Origin: Vannielia litorea
GTDB lineage: Bacteria; Pseudomonadota; Alphaproteobacteria; Rhodobacterales; Rhodobacteraceae
NCBI RefSeq assembly: GCF_018424695.1
Contig: NZ_QTNQ01000007.1
Coordinates: forward strand, 37,736 to 101,735
Reading direction: 5' to 3'
DNA: 64,000 nucleotides
Under the pieces are notes generated by a model that worked only from the letters and a program-made list of their open reading frames with translations, was not told the DNA's origin and made no database searches. Below, in pieces: positions 10,257 to 18,426 of the stretch. A program made the position numbers and the translations under genes. How positions within the stretch are numbered: position 1 is the stretch's first letter; the number at the start of each line of letters is the position of its first letter.

Positions 10257-11030
10257 CTAGATCGCCGTCAGCCCGCCGTCGATGGCGAGGGCCTGTCCGG
10301 TCATGAAACTGTTGGCGGGGTCACAGGTCCAGAGCATGGCCTGCACGACCTCCGCGACTGTGGCCACGCGGCCCATGGGCACGCGGGCGGTGATGCGGCT
10401 GCGGGATTGCGCGGCGTCTTCGCCGGTGTGGCTGGCGAAACGGTCGGCCATTTCGGCGAAGAGCGGGGTTTCGGCAAAGGCGGGGCAGAGTGCGTTGACG
10501 CGAATGTTGTGGCGGGCCAGCTCGTCGGCCGCCGCGCGGGTGAGGCCGACGACGGCGTGCTTGGCCGCCGCATAGGCCGCGAGGTGCCCCGCCCCGGTGA
10601 GGCCGGCGGCGGAGGCAATGTTGAGGATGACGCCGGAGCCTGCAGCCTGCATCGGCGGGATCTGGTGCTTCATGCCGAGAAAGACACCGCGCGCGTTGAC
10701 GGCGACGATCCGGTCGAAGTCCTTCGCCTCGGTTTTGGAGAGCGGGGTGAAGGGCTGGCCGAGGCCGGCGTTGTTGATCGCCACGTCGAGCTGGCCGAAG
10801 TGGGCGAGCGTAGCGGCGATGAGGGCGGATTGCGCAGTTTCGTCGGTGACATCGATCCGGCGTGCGAGCACCTGCGCGCCGCTGTCGCGCAGGGTTTCGG
10901 CGAGGCCAATCAGGCCCTGTTCGTCAATGTCACAGAGCACCAGCCGGGCCCCTTGCGCCGCGAAGGCCTGCGCCGCGCCTGCCCCGAAGCCTGAGGCGGC
11001 GCCTGTTATGAGGACGACCCGCTCAGCCAT
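10257..11030 (-). CDS. Short-chain dehydrogenase/reductase (SDR)
   Basis: This 257-residue classical SDR has the NAD(P) motif TGAASGFGAG near the N-terminus, the NNAG motif, and the catalytic Ser-Tyr-Lys set (IASAAG, then YAAAKHA). It ends with the usual GQALAIDGG. Asp after the second beta strand (LVLCDIDEQ) favours NAD over NADP. The start overlaps the kinase stop by 8 bases. It probably oxidises a hydroxyl intermediate in the pathway encoded by this operon. The substrate is unknown. Confidence 0.9.
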   Translation of the reverse strand: MAERVVLITGAASGFGAGAAQAFAAQGARLVLCDIDEQGLIGLAETLRDSGAQVLARRIDVTDETAQSALIAATLAHFGQLDVAINNAGLGQPFTPLSKTEAKDFDRIVAVNARGVFLGMKHQIPPMQAAGSGVILNIASAAGLTGAGHLAAYAAAKHAVVGLTRAAADELARHNIRVNALCPAFAETPLFAEMADRFASHTGEDAAQSRSRITARVPMGRVATVAEVVQAMLWTCDPANSFMTGQALAIDGGLTAI

Positions 11031-12045
11031 CTGCCGCTTCCAGCCCGGCCTCGGCCAGCCCCGGCACTAGCCGCCCCAGTTGCAACCCCTTCTCCGGGTT
11101 GGAGGCATTGCCATCGAGCGCGCGCTTCTTCACGCCCTGAAGGATCGCCGCCATGCGGAAATTGGCGAAGGCCAGGTAGAAGCCGAAATTCGGAATGCCG
11201 GGCAGGTTTCGGCGGGTACAATAGGCCTCAATGAAGGCGGCATCTTCGGGCAGGCCCTCGGCGGCGCGGTCGAGCCCTGCAAGCCCCCTGCCCTCCGGCC
11301 CCGGCGGGCGGTGCCACTGCATGATGACCTGGGCCAGATCGGCATAGGGGTGGCCGAGGGTGGACAGCTCCCAATCGAGAACGGCGGCAATGCGGGGCGC
11401 GTCAGGCGCGAAGAGCAGGTTGTCGAGCCGGTAGTCGCCGTGGGTGAGGCAGGTTTGGCCGTCATCCTCGGGCACGTTGGCGTCAAGCCATGTGATGAGG
11501 GCGTCCATCGGGGCGATCGCCTCTGTTTCGGAGGCGCGGTATTGCTTGCTCCAACGGTCGATCTGTCGGCGGTAGTAGTTGCCGCTCGGGCCATAGTCGG
11601 CAAGGCCGGTGGCGGTGAGATCGACATCGTGGATGGCGGCGAGGACGCGGTTCATCTCGTCGAAGATGGTGCCGCGCTCGGTGTGTGAGAGTTCGGGCAG
11701 GTGCGGGAGGTCGAAGTTGCGGCCCTGCACCTCTTCCATGAGGTAGAACTCGGAGCCGATAACCTCAGGGTCGTCGCAATAGGCGATCATCTGCGCAACC
11801 GGAACGGCGGTGGCGGCGAGGGCCTTTTGCACGCGGTATTCGCGGTCCACCGCGTGGGCGGATTTCAGCAGTTTGCCGGGGGGCTTGCGGCGCAGCACCA
11901 GAGGGCCCTGCGGGGTGGTGATGAGGAAGGTGGGGTTGGACTGGCCGGTCGGGAATTTCTCGGCCGTCACCGGGCCGTTGTGGCCTTCGACATGGGCCTC
12001 GATCCAGGCAGAAACAGCCTCGGTATCAAGGGTTTGCGCGGTCAT
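11023..12045 (-). CDS. APH-like phosphotransferase (ACAD10/11 kinase-domain or LvaA type)
   Basis: This 340-residue aminoglycoside-phosphotransferase-fold kinase shows the catalytic loop LTHGDYRLDNLLF and the metal-binding motif AVLDWELSTLGHPYADL. Both are typical of the subgroup fused to acyl-CoA dehydrogenase in human ACAD10/ACAD11 and of bacterial LvaA-like proteins. These kinases phosphorylate the 4-hydroxyl of 4-hydroxyacyl-CoA. The start at 12045 is an ATGA overlap with the histidine phosphatase stop; in-frame codons further upstream only run over that gene. An ACAD11-type dehydrogenase lies two genes upstream in the same operon, so the pair reconstitutes the two halves of ACAD10/11. 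Family and motifs are seen; the substrate is inference. Confidence 0.88.
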   Translation of the reverse strand: MTAQTLDTEAVSAWIEAHVEGHNGPVTAEKFPTGQSNPTFLITTPQGPLVLRRKPPGKLLKSAHAVDREYRVQKALAATAVPVAQMIAYCDDPEVIGSEFYLMEEVQGRNFDLPHLPELSHTERGTIFDEMNRVLAAIHDVDLTATGLADYGPSGNYYRRQIDRWSKQYRASETEAIAPMDALITWLDANVPEDDGQTCLTHGDYRLDNLLFAPDAPRIAAVLDWELSTLGHPYADLAQVIMQWHRPPGPEGRGLAGLDRAAEGLPEDAAFIEAYCTRRNLPGIPNFGFYLAFANFRMAAILQGVKKRALDGNASNPEKGLQLGRLVPGLAEAGLEAADG

Positions 12046-12677
12046 GAGAAGGTCAGCATATGGGCTGCCTCCGCGTCGATATGGGGCGTTTCGTTGAAGC
12101 CGGTGAGGAAGGTTGTGCTGCCCGTCACGAGGATGCGGGAGACGGCGCAATTTTTCATCTGGAGTTGCAGGTCGATCATGGTGCGGGCGGGTGCGGATAC
12201 GGCGGCGGCGAGCATCCGGCAAATAGCACCGCCGGAGGAGACGCAGAGCACCGGGCCGTCGTGGGCGGCCATTTCGGTTTGGGCGGCCATGACGCGGGCG
12301 GTGAAGGCGGCGAAGCTCTCGGGCTCGTTCACTTCGCCCTCCTGCCACGCGATGACCGCCTCGCGGAGGCGGCGGAAATGGGCCTTGCGATCCGACGGAA
12401 CGCCGCCGCCGAAGGCCGCGAGCAGTGCCTTGCTGTCGAACTCGTTGAGGCCGTCGTGCACGGTGGCCTCGGGCAGATCCAGCGCGGTGGCGATGCCCTC
12501 CAGCGTCTCCCGATGCCGCCGCATTGCGCCGCGGTAGACGGCCTGCGGCTTTATCCCCTGCCGCGCCAGCGCTATGCCCAGCGCACGGCTCTGGGCGTGG
12601 CCGAGATCGGAGAGCACATCGTAATCCGCCGCCCCGAAAGAGGCTTGCGCGTGGCGGATGAGGATGAGCTCGGGCAT
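12042..12677 (-). CDS. Histidine phosphatase superfamily protein
   Basis: This 211-residue phosphoglycerate-mutase-like phosphatase has the catalytic histidine motif LILIRHAQAS at the N-terminus and a second active-site histidine replaced or shifted near VLCVSSGGAI. In many members that segment reads SHGG, and here the residue before the glycines is serine, so activity needs checking. It sits directly between the ACAD11-type dehydrogenase (no gap) and the APH-like kinase (ATGA overlap). That position suggests a role with phosphorylated acyl-CoA or acid intermediates, or housekeeping of off-pathway phosphoesters. Confidence 0.85.
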   Translation of the reverse strand: MPELILIRHAQASFGAADYDVLSDLGHAQSRALGIALARQGIKPQAVYRGAMRRHRETLEGIATALDLPEATVHDGLNEFDSKALLAAFGGGVPSDRKAHFRRLREAVIAWQEGEVNEPESFAAFTARVMAAQTEMAAHDGPVLCVSSGGAICRMLAAAVSAPARTMIDLQLQMKNCAVSRILVTGSTTFLTGFNETPHIDAEAAHMLTFS

Positions 12678-13913
12678 TCAGATCTTCTCGTTGGAGTACT
12701 TGCGCAATTCGGCCCGGGCAACCTGGCGGCGGTGCACGGCATCGGGACCGTCGACGAGGCGCAGGGTGCGCAGGTTTGTCCACATCGCGGCAAGCGGCGT
12801 GTCCTGGCTGATGCCGGTGCCGCCGTGCACCTGCATGGCTTCGTCCACCACCTTCAGCGCCATCTGGGGCGCGGCCACCTTGATCTTGGAGATCCACGGC
12901 TGGGCGGCGCGGGTGCCCTCGGTGTCCATCTTCCATGCGGCCTTGAGGCAGAGCAGCCGCGCCATCTCGATTTCCATCCGGCAGTTGGCAATGATGTCGT
13001 AGTTTGCGCCGAGGTCTACGATCTTTTTCTTGAAGGCGGTGCGGTTCATCGCGCGTTTGCAGAACAGCTCCAGCGCCTTCTCGGCCTGCCCGATGGCCCG
13101 CATGCAGTGGTGGATGCGGCCCGGGCCGAGACGGCCTTGCGCCACCTCGAAGCCCCGGCCCCGGCCGAGCAGCATGTCTTCGCCCTTCACCCGGACATCG
13201 GTGAAGCGGATGTGCATGTGGCCGTGGGGTGCGTCATCATGGCCGAAAACGCACATGGGGCGCAGGATTTCGATGCCGGGGCTGTCGGCGGGGAGCACGA
13301 ACATGGAGTGGCGGGCGTGCTTGTCGGCGTCCGGGTCGGTCTGGGCCATGAGGATGTAGACGGCGCAACGCGGGTCGCCTGCGCCGCTGATCCAGTATTT
13401 CTCGCCATTCAGGATCCAGTCGTCGCCCTCCTGTTTTGCCTCCAGCGATATGTTGGTGGCATCGGACGAGGCCACGCCCGGCTCGGTCATCACGTAGGCC
13501 GAGCGAATTTCACCGCTGAGCAGCGGTTTCAGCCAGCGCTCCTTGTGGGCGTCGGAGCCATAGCGCTCGAACACCTCCATGTTGCCGGTGTCGGGCGCGC
13601 CGCAGTTGAAGACCTCGGCGGCGATGCCGACCTTGCCCATCTCTTCGGCGAGGTAGGCATATTCGACGGTGGAAAGCCCCTGCCCCTTTTCGCTGTCGGT
13701 GAGCCAGAAGTTCCAGAGGCCCTTGGCACGGGCGCTGGCCTTCAGGGTGTCGAGAATTTCAAGCTGGCGGTCGGTGAGCTGGAAGCGGTCGCCCGAGGGA
13801 TGCTTGCCCACTTCGGCCTCGAACTCGTGGTCGAGCGGCTCTATCTCTTCGTCCACCATCTGGCGCACCTTGGCGGCCAGTTCCGTCACGCGCGGGGTCA
13901 TCCCGAGGTCCAT
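12678..13913 (-). CDS. ACAD10/ACAD11-type acyl-CoA dehydrogenase
   Basis: This 411-residue acyl-CoA dehydrogenase belongs to the subgroup related to human ACAD11 rather than to the FadE types nearby. Diagnostic segments are MTEPGVASSDATNI, YWISGAGDPRC, CVFGHDDAPHGHMHI, GPGRIHHCMR and the C-terminal LRLVDGPDAVHRR, which replaces the YEGT catalytic segment. In ACAD10/11 and in bacterial LvaC-like enzymes the FAD enzyme acts on 4-phosphorylated acyl-CoA, removing phosphate and moving the oxygen so that beta-oxidation can continue. Its neighbour kinase at 11023-12045 would provide that substrate. It lies 12 bases after the thiolase and directly abuts the phosphatase start. Confidence 0.92.
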   Translation of the reverse strand: MDLGMTPRVTELAAKVRQMVDEEIEPLDHEFEAEVGKHPSGDRFQLTDRQLEILDTLKASARAKGLWNFWLTDSEKGQGLSTVEYAYLAEEMGKVGIAAEVFNCGAPDTGNMEVFERYGSDAHKERWLKPLLSGEIRSAYVMTEPGVASSDATNISLEAKQEGDDWILNGEKYWISGAGDPRCAVYILMAQTDPDADKHARHSMFVLPADSPGIEILRPMCVFGHDDAPHGHMHIRFTDVRVKGEDMLLGRGRGFEVAQGRLGPGRIHHCMRAIGQAEKALELFCKRAMNRTAFKKKIVDLGANYDIIANCRMEIEMARLLCLKAAWKMDTEGTRAAQPWISKIKVAAPQMALKVVDEAMQVHGGTGISQDTPLAAMWTNLRTLRLVDGPDAVHRRQVARAELRKYSNEKI

Positions 13914-13925
13914 ATCTCTCTCCCT

Positions 13926-15128
13926 TCAGAGAACTTCAAAGAGGCCAGCAGCCCCCATTCCGCCGCCCACGCACATGGTGGTGACGATGTATTTCGCGCC
14001 GCGCCGTTTGCCCTCGATCAGGGCGTGGCCGACCATCCGGGCACCCGACATGCCGTAGGGGTGGCCGATGGAGATGGCGCCGCCGTTGACGTTGAGCCGC
14101 TCGTCGGGGATGCCGAGGCGGTCGCGGCAATAGAGCACCTGCACGGCGAAGGCCTCGTTCAGCTCCCAGAGGTCGATGTCGTCGATCTTCAGCCCGTGGG
14201 TTTGCAGCAGCTTCGGCACCGCGAAGACCGGGCCGATGCCCATCTCATCGGGCGCGCATCCGGCGACGGCCATGCCGACGTAGCGGCCAAGAGGCGTGAG
14301 GCCCCGGCGCTCGGCCTCCTTGCCTTCCATCAACATTGCGGCAGATGCGCCGTCTGACAGTTGTGAGGCATTTCCGGCAGTTATAAAGCGACCTTCATTT
14401 AGAGCTATGCCTTTTTCGAACACCGGAGCGAGGCCGGCAAGGCTTTCAGCCGTGGTGCCGGGGCGGTTGCCTTCGTCCTTCTCCAGCGTCACGGACCGGT
14501 CGGAGACCTCGCCGGTTTCGCGGTCTTTCACCTTCATCACGGAAGGAAGCGGCACGATCTCGTCATCGAAGGCCCCTGCCTGCTGGGCCGCCGCCGTGCG
14601 GGCCTGGCTTTGGGCGGCGTAGGCATCCTGCGCCTCGCGGGAGATACTGTAGCGGGTGGCGACGGTTTCCGCCGTCTCCAGCATCGTCATGTAGATTGAG
14701 GGGACGTGCTCACGCAGCCACGGGTCGGGATCGCGGCGCATGGCGGGGGTTTGCACCAGCGAGATGCTTTCGACCCCCGCCCCGATGGCCATGGGCATAC
14801 CGTCGTGCACCACCTGCTTGGCCGCCGTGGCGATGGCCATGAGGCCGGAGGCGCATTGCCGGTCGAGCGACATGCCCGCCACCGTGTCGGGCAGCCCGGC
14901 GCGCAGGGCGCACTGGCGGGCGATGTTGCCGCCCTGAAAGCCCTGTTGCAGCGCCGCGCCGAGCACCACGTCGCCCACCTCGCCGGGCTCGACGTCCGCG
15001 CGCTCCACAGCATGCGCAATCGCATGGCCCGCCAGCGCCTGCGGCGTGGTGGCATTGAAGGCGCCGCGATAGGCCTTGCCAATCGGCGTGCGGGCGGTGG
15101 AGACGATGAGGGCGTCGCGCATGGTCAT
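13926..15128 (-). CDS. Acetyl-CoA C-acyltransferase (thiolase)
   Basis: This 400-residue thiolase shows the active-site cysteine segment [13 protein letters not shown], the [18 protein letters not shown] histidine motif and the C-terminal [13 protein letters not shown] with the second catalytic cysteine. The ATG at 15128 overlaps the TGA of the preceding SDR (ATGA); a TTG six bases upstream is possible but less convincing. It performs the final thiolytic step of beta-oxidation and forms a set with the MaoC hydratase and SDR genes ahead of it. Confidence 0.94.
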   Translation of the reverse strand: MTMRDALIVSTARTPIGKAYRGAFNATTPQALAGHAIAHAVERADVEPGEVGDVVLGAALQQGFQGGNIARQCALRAGLPDTVAGMSLDRQCASGLMAIATAAKQVVHDGMPMAIGAGVESISLVQTPAMRRDPDPWLREHVPSIYMTMLETAETVATRYSISREAQDAYAAQSQARTAAAQQAGAFDDEIVPLPSVMKVKDRETGEVSDRSVTLEKDEGNRPGTTAESLAGLAPVFEKGIALNEGRFITAGNASQLSDGASAAMLMEGKEAERRGLTPLGRYVGMAVAGCAPDEMGIGPVFAVPKLLQTHGLKIDDIDLWELNEAFAVQVLYCRDRLGIPDERLNVNGGAISIGHPYGMSGARMVGHALIEGKRRGAKYIVTTMCVGGGMGAAGLFEVL

Positions 15129-16015
15129 TTCCAATCGAGGGGGAGCGCCTGCGCTTCGGCAGCCTGGCGGGCGAAGCGGCGGGTTTGGGAGAAGGCGTCG
15201 GGCAGGTCTTCGGCGCCCTCCGGGTCGGTCAGTAGGGCCGCGTTTTCGGCGATGGCCTCGGGGGTGATCTCGGTGCCCGCGAGGTTGAGGCCGAGGGTTT
15301 CGGTAAGCTGCGCACGGGCGAAGACGCCGCCTCCGGCGGCAAGGATGAGCCGGCTCGGGGCGTCTTCAGACACCAGCCAGAGGAGGCCGGGGGTTATGCA
15401 TTCGGGGGTCAGCAGGGCGGCGGCATCTTCGGGCAGCAGGCCCTCTGTCATTGCCGTGTGGGCCGTGGGGGCGAGGCAGTTGACGCGGATGCCGTAACGC
15501 GCGCCCTCGAGGTGCAGCGTGTTCATCAGGCCGATCATCCCGGCCTTGGCGGCGGCGTAGTTGGCCTGCCCGAAGTTTCCGTAGAGCCCGGAGCCGGAGG
15601 TGGTGAAGACGACGCGGCCATAGCTCCGCTCGCGGAAGTGCGGCCAGAGGGCGTGGGTGCAGAGGGCGGAGCCAGTGAGGTGCACGTCGATCACCTTTCG
15701 CCAGTCGGCCATGTCCATCTTGGCAAAGCTCTTGTCGCGCAGGAGGCCGGCGTTGTTCACCAGGATGTCGACCTGGCCCCATGTGTCCAGCGCGGTTGCG
15801 ACCATCTCGGCCACGGCGGCCTCGTCGGACACGTCGGTGCGGATGGCGCGCCCGTCGGCCCCCATTGCGCCGAAGGCCTGCAGCACCTCGGACCCATCGG
15901 CCATATCGGCCACCAGCACCCTGGCGCCGCGCTCGGCGAGGCCCAGCGCGTGGGCGCGGCCCAGCCCGGCGGCGCCGCCGGTGACGATGGCCACCCTGCC
16001 CTCGAAGGAAATCAT
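15125..16015 (-). CDS. SDR of multifunctional-enzyme-2 type, probable (3R)-hydroxyacyl-CoA dehydrogenase
   Basis: This 296-residue SDR is longer than the usual 250. It resembles the dehydrogenase domain of peroxisomal multifunctional enzyme 2 ([56 protein letters not shown]). Family members oxidise (3R)-hydroxyacyl-CoA. The MaoC hydratase directly upstream overlaps it by ATGA, and together they would act as a split MFE-2. An extra C-terminal tail of about 45 residues follows the SDR fold. Confidence 0.9.
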   Translation of the reverse strand: MISFEGRVAIVTGGAAGLGRAHALGLAERGARVLVADMADGSEVLQAFGAMGADGRAIRTDVSDEAAVAEMVATALDTWGQVDILVNNAGLLRDKSFAKMDMADWRKVIDVHLTGSALCTHALWPHFRERSYGRVVFTTSGSGLYGNFGQANYAAAKAGMIGLMNTLHLEGARYGIRVNCLAPTAHTAMTEGLLPEDAAALLTPECITPGLLWLVSEDAPSRLILAAGGGVFARAQLTETLGLNLAGTEITPEAIAENAALLTDPEGAEDLPDAFSQTRRFARQAAEAQALPLDWK

Positions 16016-16467
16016 GCGGCCTCCAGGTATTTCTTGTTGAGCCAGCGGGCAGCGACCACCGGCTTAGCCTCCCCTTCGGCTTCCATCGTCACGTCCCATG
16101 CCAGCATCACGTCGCCGGGGCGCTTCTCGACCAGCTCGGCGAGGGTGAAACGGGCGCGGATGCGGGCGCCGGAGGGCACGGGGGCGAGAAAGCGGATGCG
16201 GTCGAAGCCGTAGTTGATGCCCATGGTCTGGCCCTCGACCTGCGGCTGGGCATCATAGGCCATGGCAGAGAGGAAGGAGAGGGTGAGAAAGCCGTGGGCG
16301 ATGGTGGTGCCGAAGGGGGTTTCGGCGGCGCGCTCGGGGTCGGTGTGGATATATTGGTGGTCTTCGGTGAGGTCGGCGAAGCTGTTTATCAACGGCTGGT
16401 CGATGGTGAACCAGCGGCTGACGCCCAGCTCTTCGCCGATGCGGGATTTCAGCTCCTCCAGCTTCAC
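16012..16467 (-). CDS. MaoC-family (R)-specific enoyl-CoA hydratase
   Basis: This 151-residue single hotdog hydratase has the hydratase-2 motif with catalytic Asp and His in DLTEDHQYIHTDPERA, followed by the conserved FGTTIAHGFLTLS. The start is GTG, overlapping the preceding SDR stop as GTGA. The gene next to it encodes an MFE-2-like dehydrogenase, so the pair makes and uses (3R)-hydroxyacyl-CoA, in contrast to the S-specific FadB-like enzyme in the divergent arm. Confidence 0.93.
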   Translation of the reverse strand: MKLEELKSRIGEELGVSRWFTIDQPLINSFADLTEDHQYIHTDPERAAETPFGTTIAHGFLTLSFLSAMAYDAQPQVEGQTMGINYGFDRIRFLAPVPSGARIRARFTLAELVEKRPGDVMLAWDVTMEAEGEAKPVVAARWLNKKYLEAA

Positions 16468-17285
16468 GGCTTGCCCTCGGCGAAGATGTCGGGGCCGGTC
16501 TGCACGTTGATGCCGCCGGAGACGGGCAGGATGGCGCCGGTCACGTAGCCGCCGCCGGGGCCGCAGAGGTAGAGCAGGGCGGCGGCGATATCCTCGGGCC
16601 TGCCGACCCGACCGAGGGGAACTTGGGCACCCACCCTGCGCCGCATGTCTTCATCGCCGGTGGCGAAGGACGTCATCTTGCTGACGAAGGGGCCGGGGGC
16701 GAGGGCGTTGACGGTGATCCTGTCCGCCGCAAGCTCCTTGGCAAGGATCTTCGTCAGGTGGTGCACGGCGGCCTTGGAGGCGGCATAGGAATAGGCGTCA
16801 TCCCCCATCGGCACCTCCCCCATGACCGAGCCGGTATTGACCACGCGTGCGGGGCTTTCATCAGTGGCGGCGGCGCGCAGGAGCGGCAACAGCGTGCGGG
16901 TGAGTTCGAAGAGACCGGCGACGTTGAGGCTCATCACCTTGTCCCATGCGGCGTGGGGGAAGTCTGCCAGAGGGGCGCCCCAGCTGCGGCCTGCGTTGTT
17001 GAAGAGGATGTCGAGGTGGTCGGTGCGGGCGCGCACCGCCCCCGCGAGCGCATCGACGCCTTCGGCGGTGCTCACATCACCAGCGAAGCCCTCGGCCGTG
17101 CCATCCGCGCCCAGTGCGTTGAGCTGGTCCGCCACCGCCTCGCAAGCATCGCCCCGCCGCGAGGCAAGCAGCACGCGGGCCCCGGCGCGCACGAGCCCTT
17201 CGGCGGCCATTTCGCCGATGCCGGATGAGCCGCCCGTCACCAGCGCCACCTTGCCGGTGAGGTCGAAGAGCTTGCGCGCGTCCAT
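16464..17285 (-). CDS. Short-chain dehydrogenase/reductase, first gene of the leftward operon
   Basis: This 273-residue classical SDR has TGGSSGIGEM as the cofactor loop, NNAG, the catalytic Tyr/Lys in YSYAASKAA, and PVSGGINVQTG near the end. An arginine pair after the second strand (LLASRRG) suggests NADP preference. The start at 17285 was chosen for its GGAGGA site 7 bases upstream; codons further upstream in frame cross the divergent gene and are not credible. It leads a ten-gene operon and is transcribed from the divergent promoter region at 17286-17400. Confidence 0.92.
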   Translation of the reverse strand: MDARKLFDLTGKVALVTGGSSGIGEMAAEGLVRAGARVLLASRRGDACEAVADQLNALGADGTAEGFAGDVSTAEGVDALAGAVRARTDHLDILFNNAGRSWGAPLADFPHAAWDKVMSLNVAGLFELTRTLLPLLRAAATDESPARVVNTGSVMGEVPMGDDAYSYAASKAAVHHLTKILAKELAADRITVNALAPGPFVSKMTSFATGDEDMRRRVGAQVPLGRVGRPEDIAAALLYLCGPGGGYVTGAILPVSGGINVQTGPDIFAEGKP

Positions 17286-17400
17286 GCTGTCCTCCGCTGG
17301 CGCGCCTCCCCGCGCGCCGGTTTCGCAATGCAGAATACAATTCCGCACATGCTTGACAAGCCCGGTCGCCCTGCCTCTGATCTGCGGCAGGGAGGACGAC
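17286..17400. promoter_or_regulatory. Divergent promoter region of the acyl-CoA cluster
   Basis: The rightward promoter has TTGACA at 17353-17358, a 17-base spacer and TCTGAT at 17376-17381, close to the GGGAGGAC ribosome site of the SDR at 17401. On the other strand TTGTCA (same near-palindromic CTTGACAAG block), a 16-base spacer and TATTCT form a leftward promoter whose -10 lies inside the palindrome at 17329-17347. A repressor bound there would block the ten-gene operon. Promoter elements are read by eye. Confidence 0.5.
17329..17347. promoter_or_regulatory. 19-bp imperfect palindrome, candidate IclR operator (copy 2)
   Basis: TGCAGAATACAATTCCGCA has 8-bp arms (TGCAGAAT / ATTCCGCA, one mismatch) around ACA. 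It resembles the copy at 1369-1387 in 15 of 19 positions and overlaps the putative leftward -10 element. It is the best candidate for repression of the operon by the IclR protein encoded within it. Confidence 0.55.
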
Positions 17401-18159
17401 ATGAGCGATCTGTTTGATCTGACAGGAAAGGTGGCGCTTGTCACCGGCTCGACGCGCGGGATTGGCCGGGCGATTGCCGAGGCGATGGCGGCGCGGGGGG
17501 CGAAGGTGGTGATCTCGTCGCGCAAGGCCGAGGCCTGCGCGGCGGTGGCGGGCGAGATTGGCCCGGCGGCGGTGCCGATGGCCTGCAATGTATCGGATGA
17601 CCGGGCGATTGCGCGGCTGTTGGAGCAGGTGGAGGCCGAGTTGGGAGGCGTGGACATTCTGGTCTGCAATGCCGCCGTGAACCCTTATATGGGCCCGTTT
17701 CTCGACACGCCGGATGACGCTTTCGACAAGACCATCGCGGTGAACATCCGGGCCAACATGCGGCTCTGCAAGGGCGTGGTGCCCGGGATGCAGGCGAAGG
17801 GCGGCGGGGCGATTGTGATCGTCAGCTCGATTGCGGCTTTCAAGGGCTCGGAGCATCTGGGGATTTACGCGGTGACGAAGGCTGCCGATACGCAGATCGT
17901 GCGCAATCTGGCGGTGGCCTATGGGGCCGACAACATCCGGGTGAACGGGATTGCGCCCGCAGTGGTGAAGACGGATTTCGCCCGCGCGCTCTATGAAGAC
18001 CCGGCGCGGGCGAAGCAGGTGGCGGAGAGCTATGCGCTGAAGCGGCTGGGGGAGCCGGAGGATATTGCCGGGGTGGCGGTGATGCTGGCCGCGCCTGCGG
18101 GGGCGTGGATGACGGGGCAGACGATTATCGTGGATGGCGGCTGGTCGGCGATGGGGTGA
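17401..18159 (+). CDS. Short-chain dehydrogenase/reductase, divergent gene
   Basis: This 252-residue SDR has TGSTRGIGRAIAEAM, CNAAVNPYMGP (variant NNAG), the catalytic Ser and YAVTKAA, and the ending GQTIIVDGGWSAMG. Similarity is to the peroxisomal DHRS4/FabG-like group. The start at 17401 has a strong site (AGGGAGGA) and begins with the family-typical FDLTGKVALVTG. It is divergent from the ten-gene operon and shares the operator region, so it should be co-regulated with it. Confidence 0.92.
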   Translation: MSDLFDLTGKVALVTGSTRGIGRAIAEAMAARGAKVVISSRKAEACAAVAGEIGPAAVPMACNVSDDRAIARLLEQVEAELGGVDILVCNAAVNPYMGPFLDTPDDAFDKTIAVNIRANMRLCKGVVPGMQAKGGGAIVIVSSIAAFKGSEHLGIYAVTKAADTQIVRNLAVAYGADNIRVNGIAPAVVKTDFARALYEDPARAKQVAESYALKRLGEPEDIAGVAVMLAAPAGAWMTGQTIIVDGGWSAMG

Positions 18160-18206
18160 GCGGCGCGTTGCACGCAGCTTCAACGACCCGCACAACGCGT
18201 CGCGAC

Positions 18207-18331
18207 TGCGCCATGCCCGACCTCCCCCGGGAGGGCATTGGTCGTCCGGCCCGAAGCGCGGGCGACGCCGGGGCTTTTTAGCGGGGACGGTGCGCTTTCG
18301 TCACCGCCCTCCCGAGGTCGGGCATGGCGCA
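18207..18331. repeat. Long inverted repeat, REP/MITE-like hairpin
   Basis: Perfect 18-bp arms lie at 18207-18224 (TGCGCCATGCCCGACCTC) and 18314-18331. They are extended inward by an 8-bp pair (GGGAGGGC at 18229-18236 and GCCCTCCC at 18306-18313) after a 4-base offset. The central part carries a small GCCCG/CGGGC stem and GGGGCTTTTTAG, which may terminate transcription of the SDR at 17401. It occupies most of the gap between that gene and the CoA ligase. Confidence 0.7.
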
Positions 18332-18426
18332 GCCCCACCGCTTCGGAGCGGTTGCAGGCAACGGGGCTTGGCGCCTAGGCTGAAATCAAACGCGGCGGGG
18401 AGGCCGTGAAACAGGGAGGAGCGGCC

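Noticed and set aside
11023..12936. Longer reading of the kinase gene starting at 12936
   Set aside because: The extra N-terminal residues are the histidine phosphatase gene read in another frame; the ATGA overlap at 12045 is a far better start.
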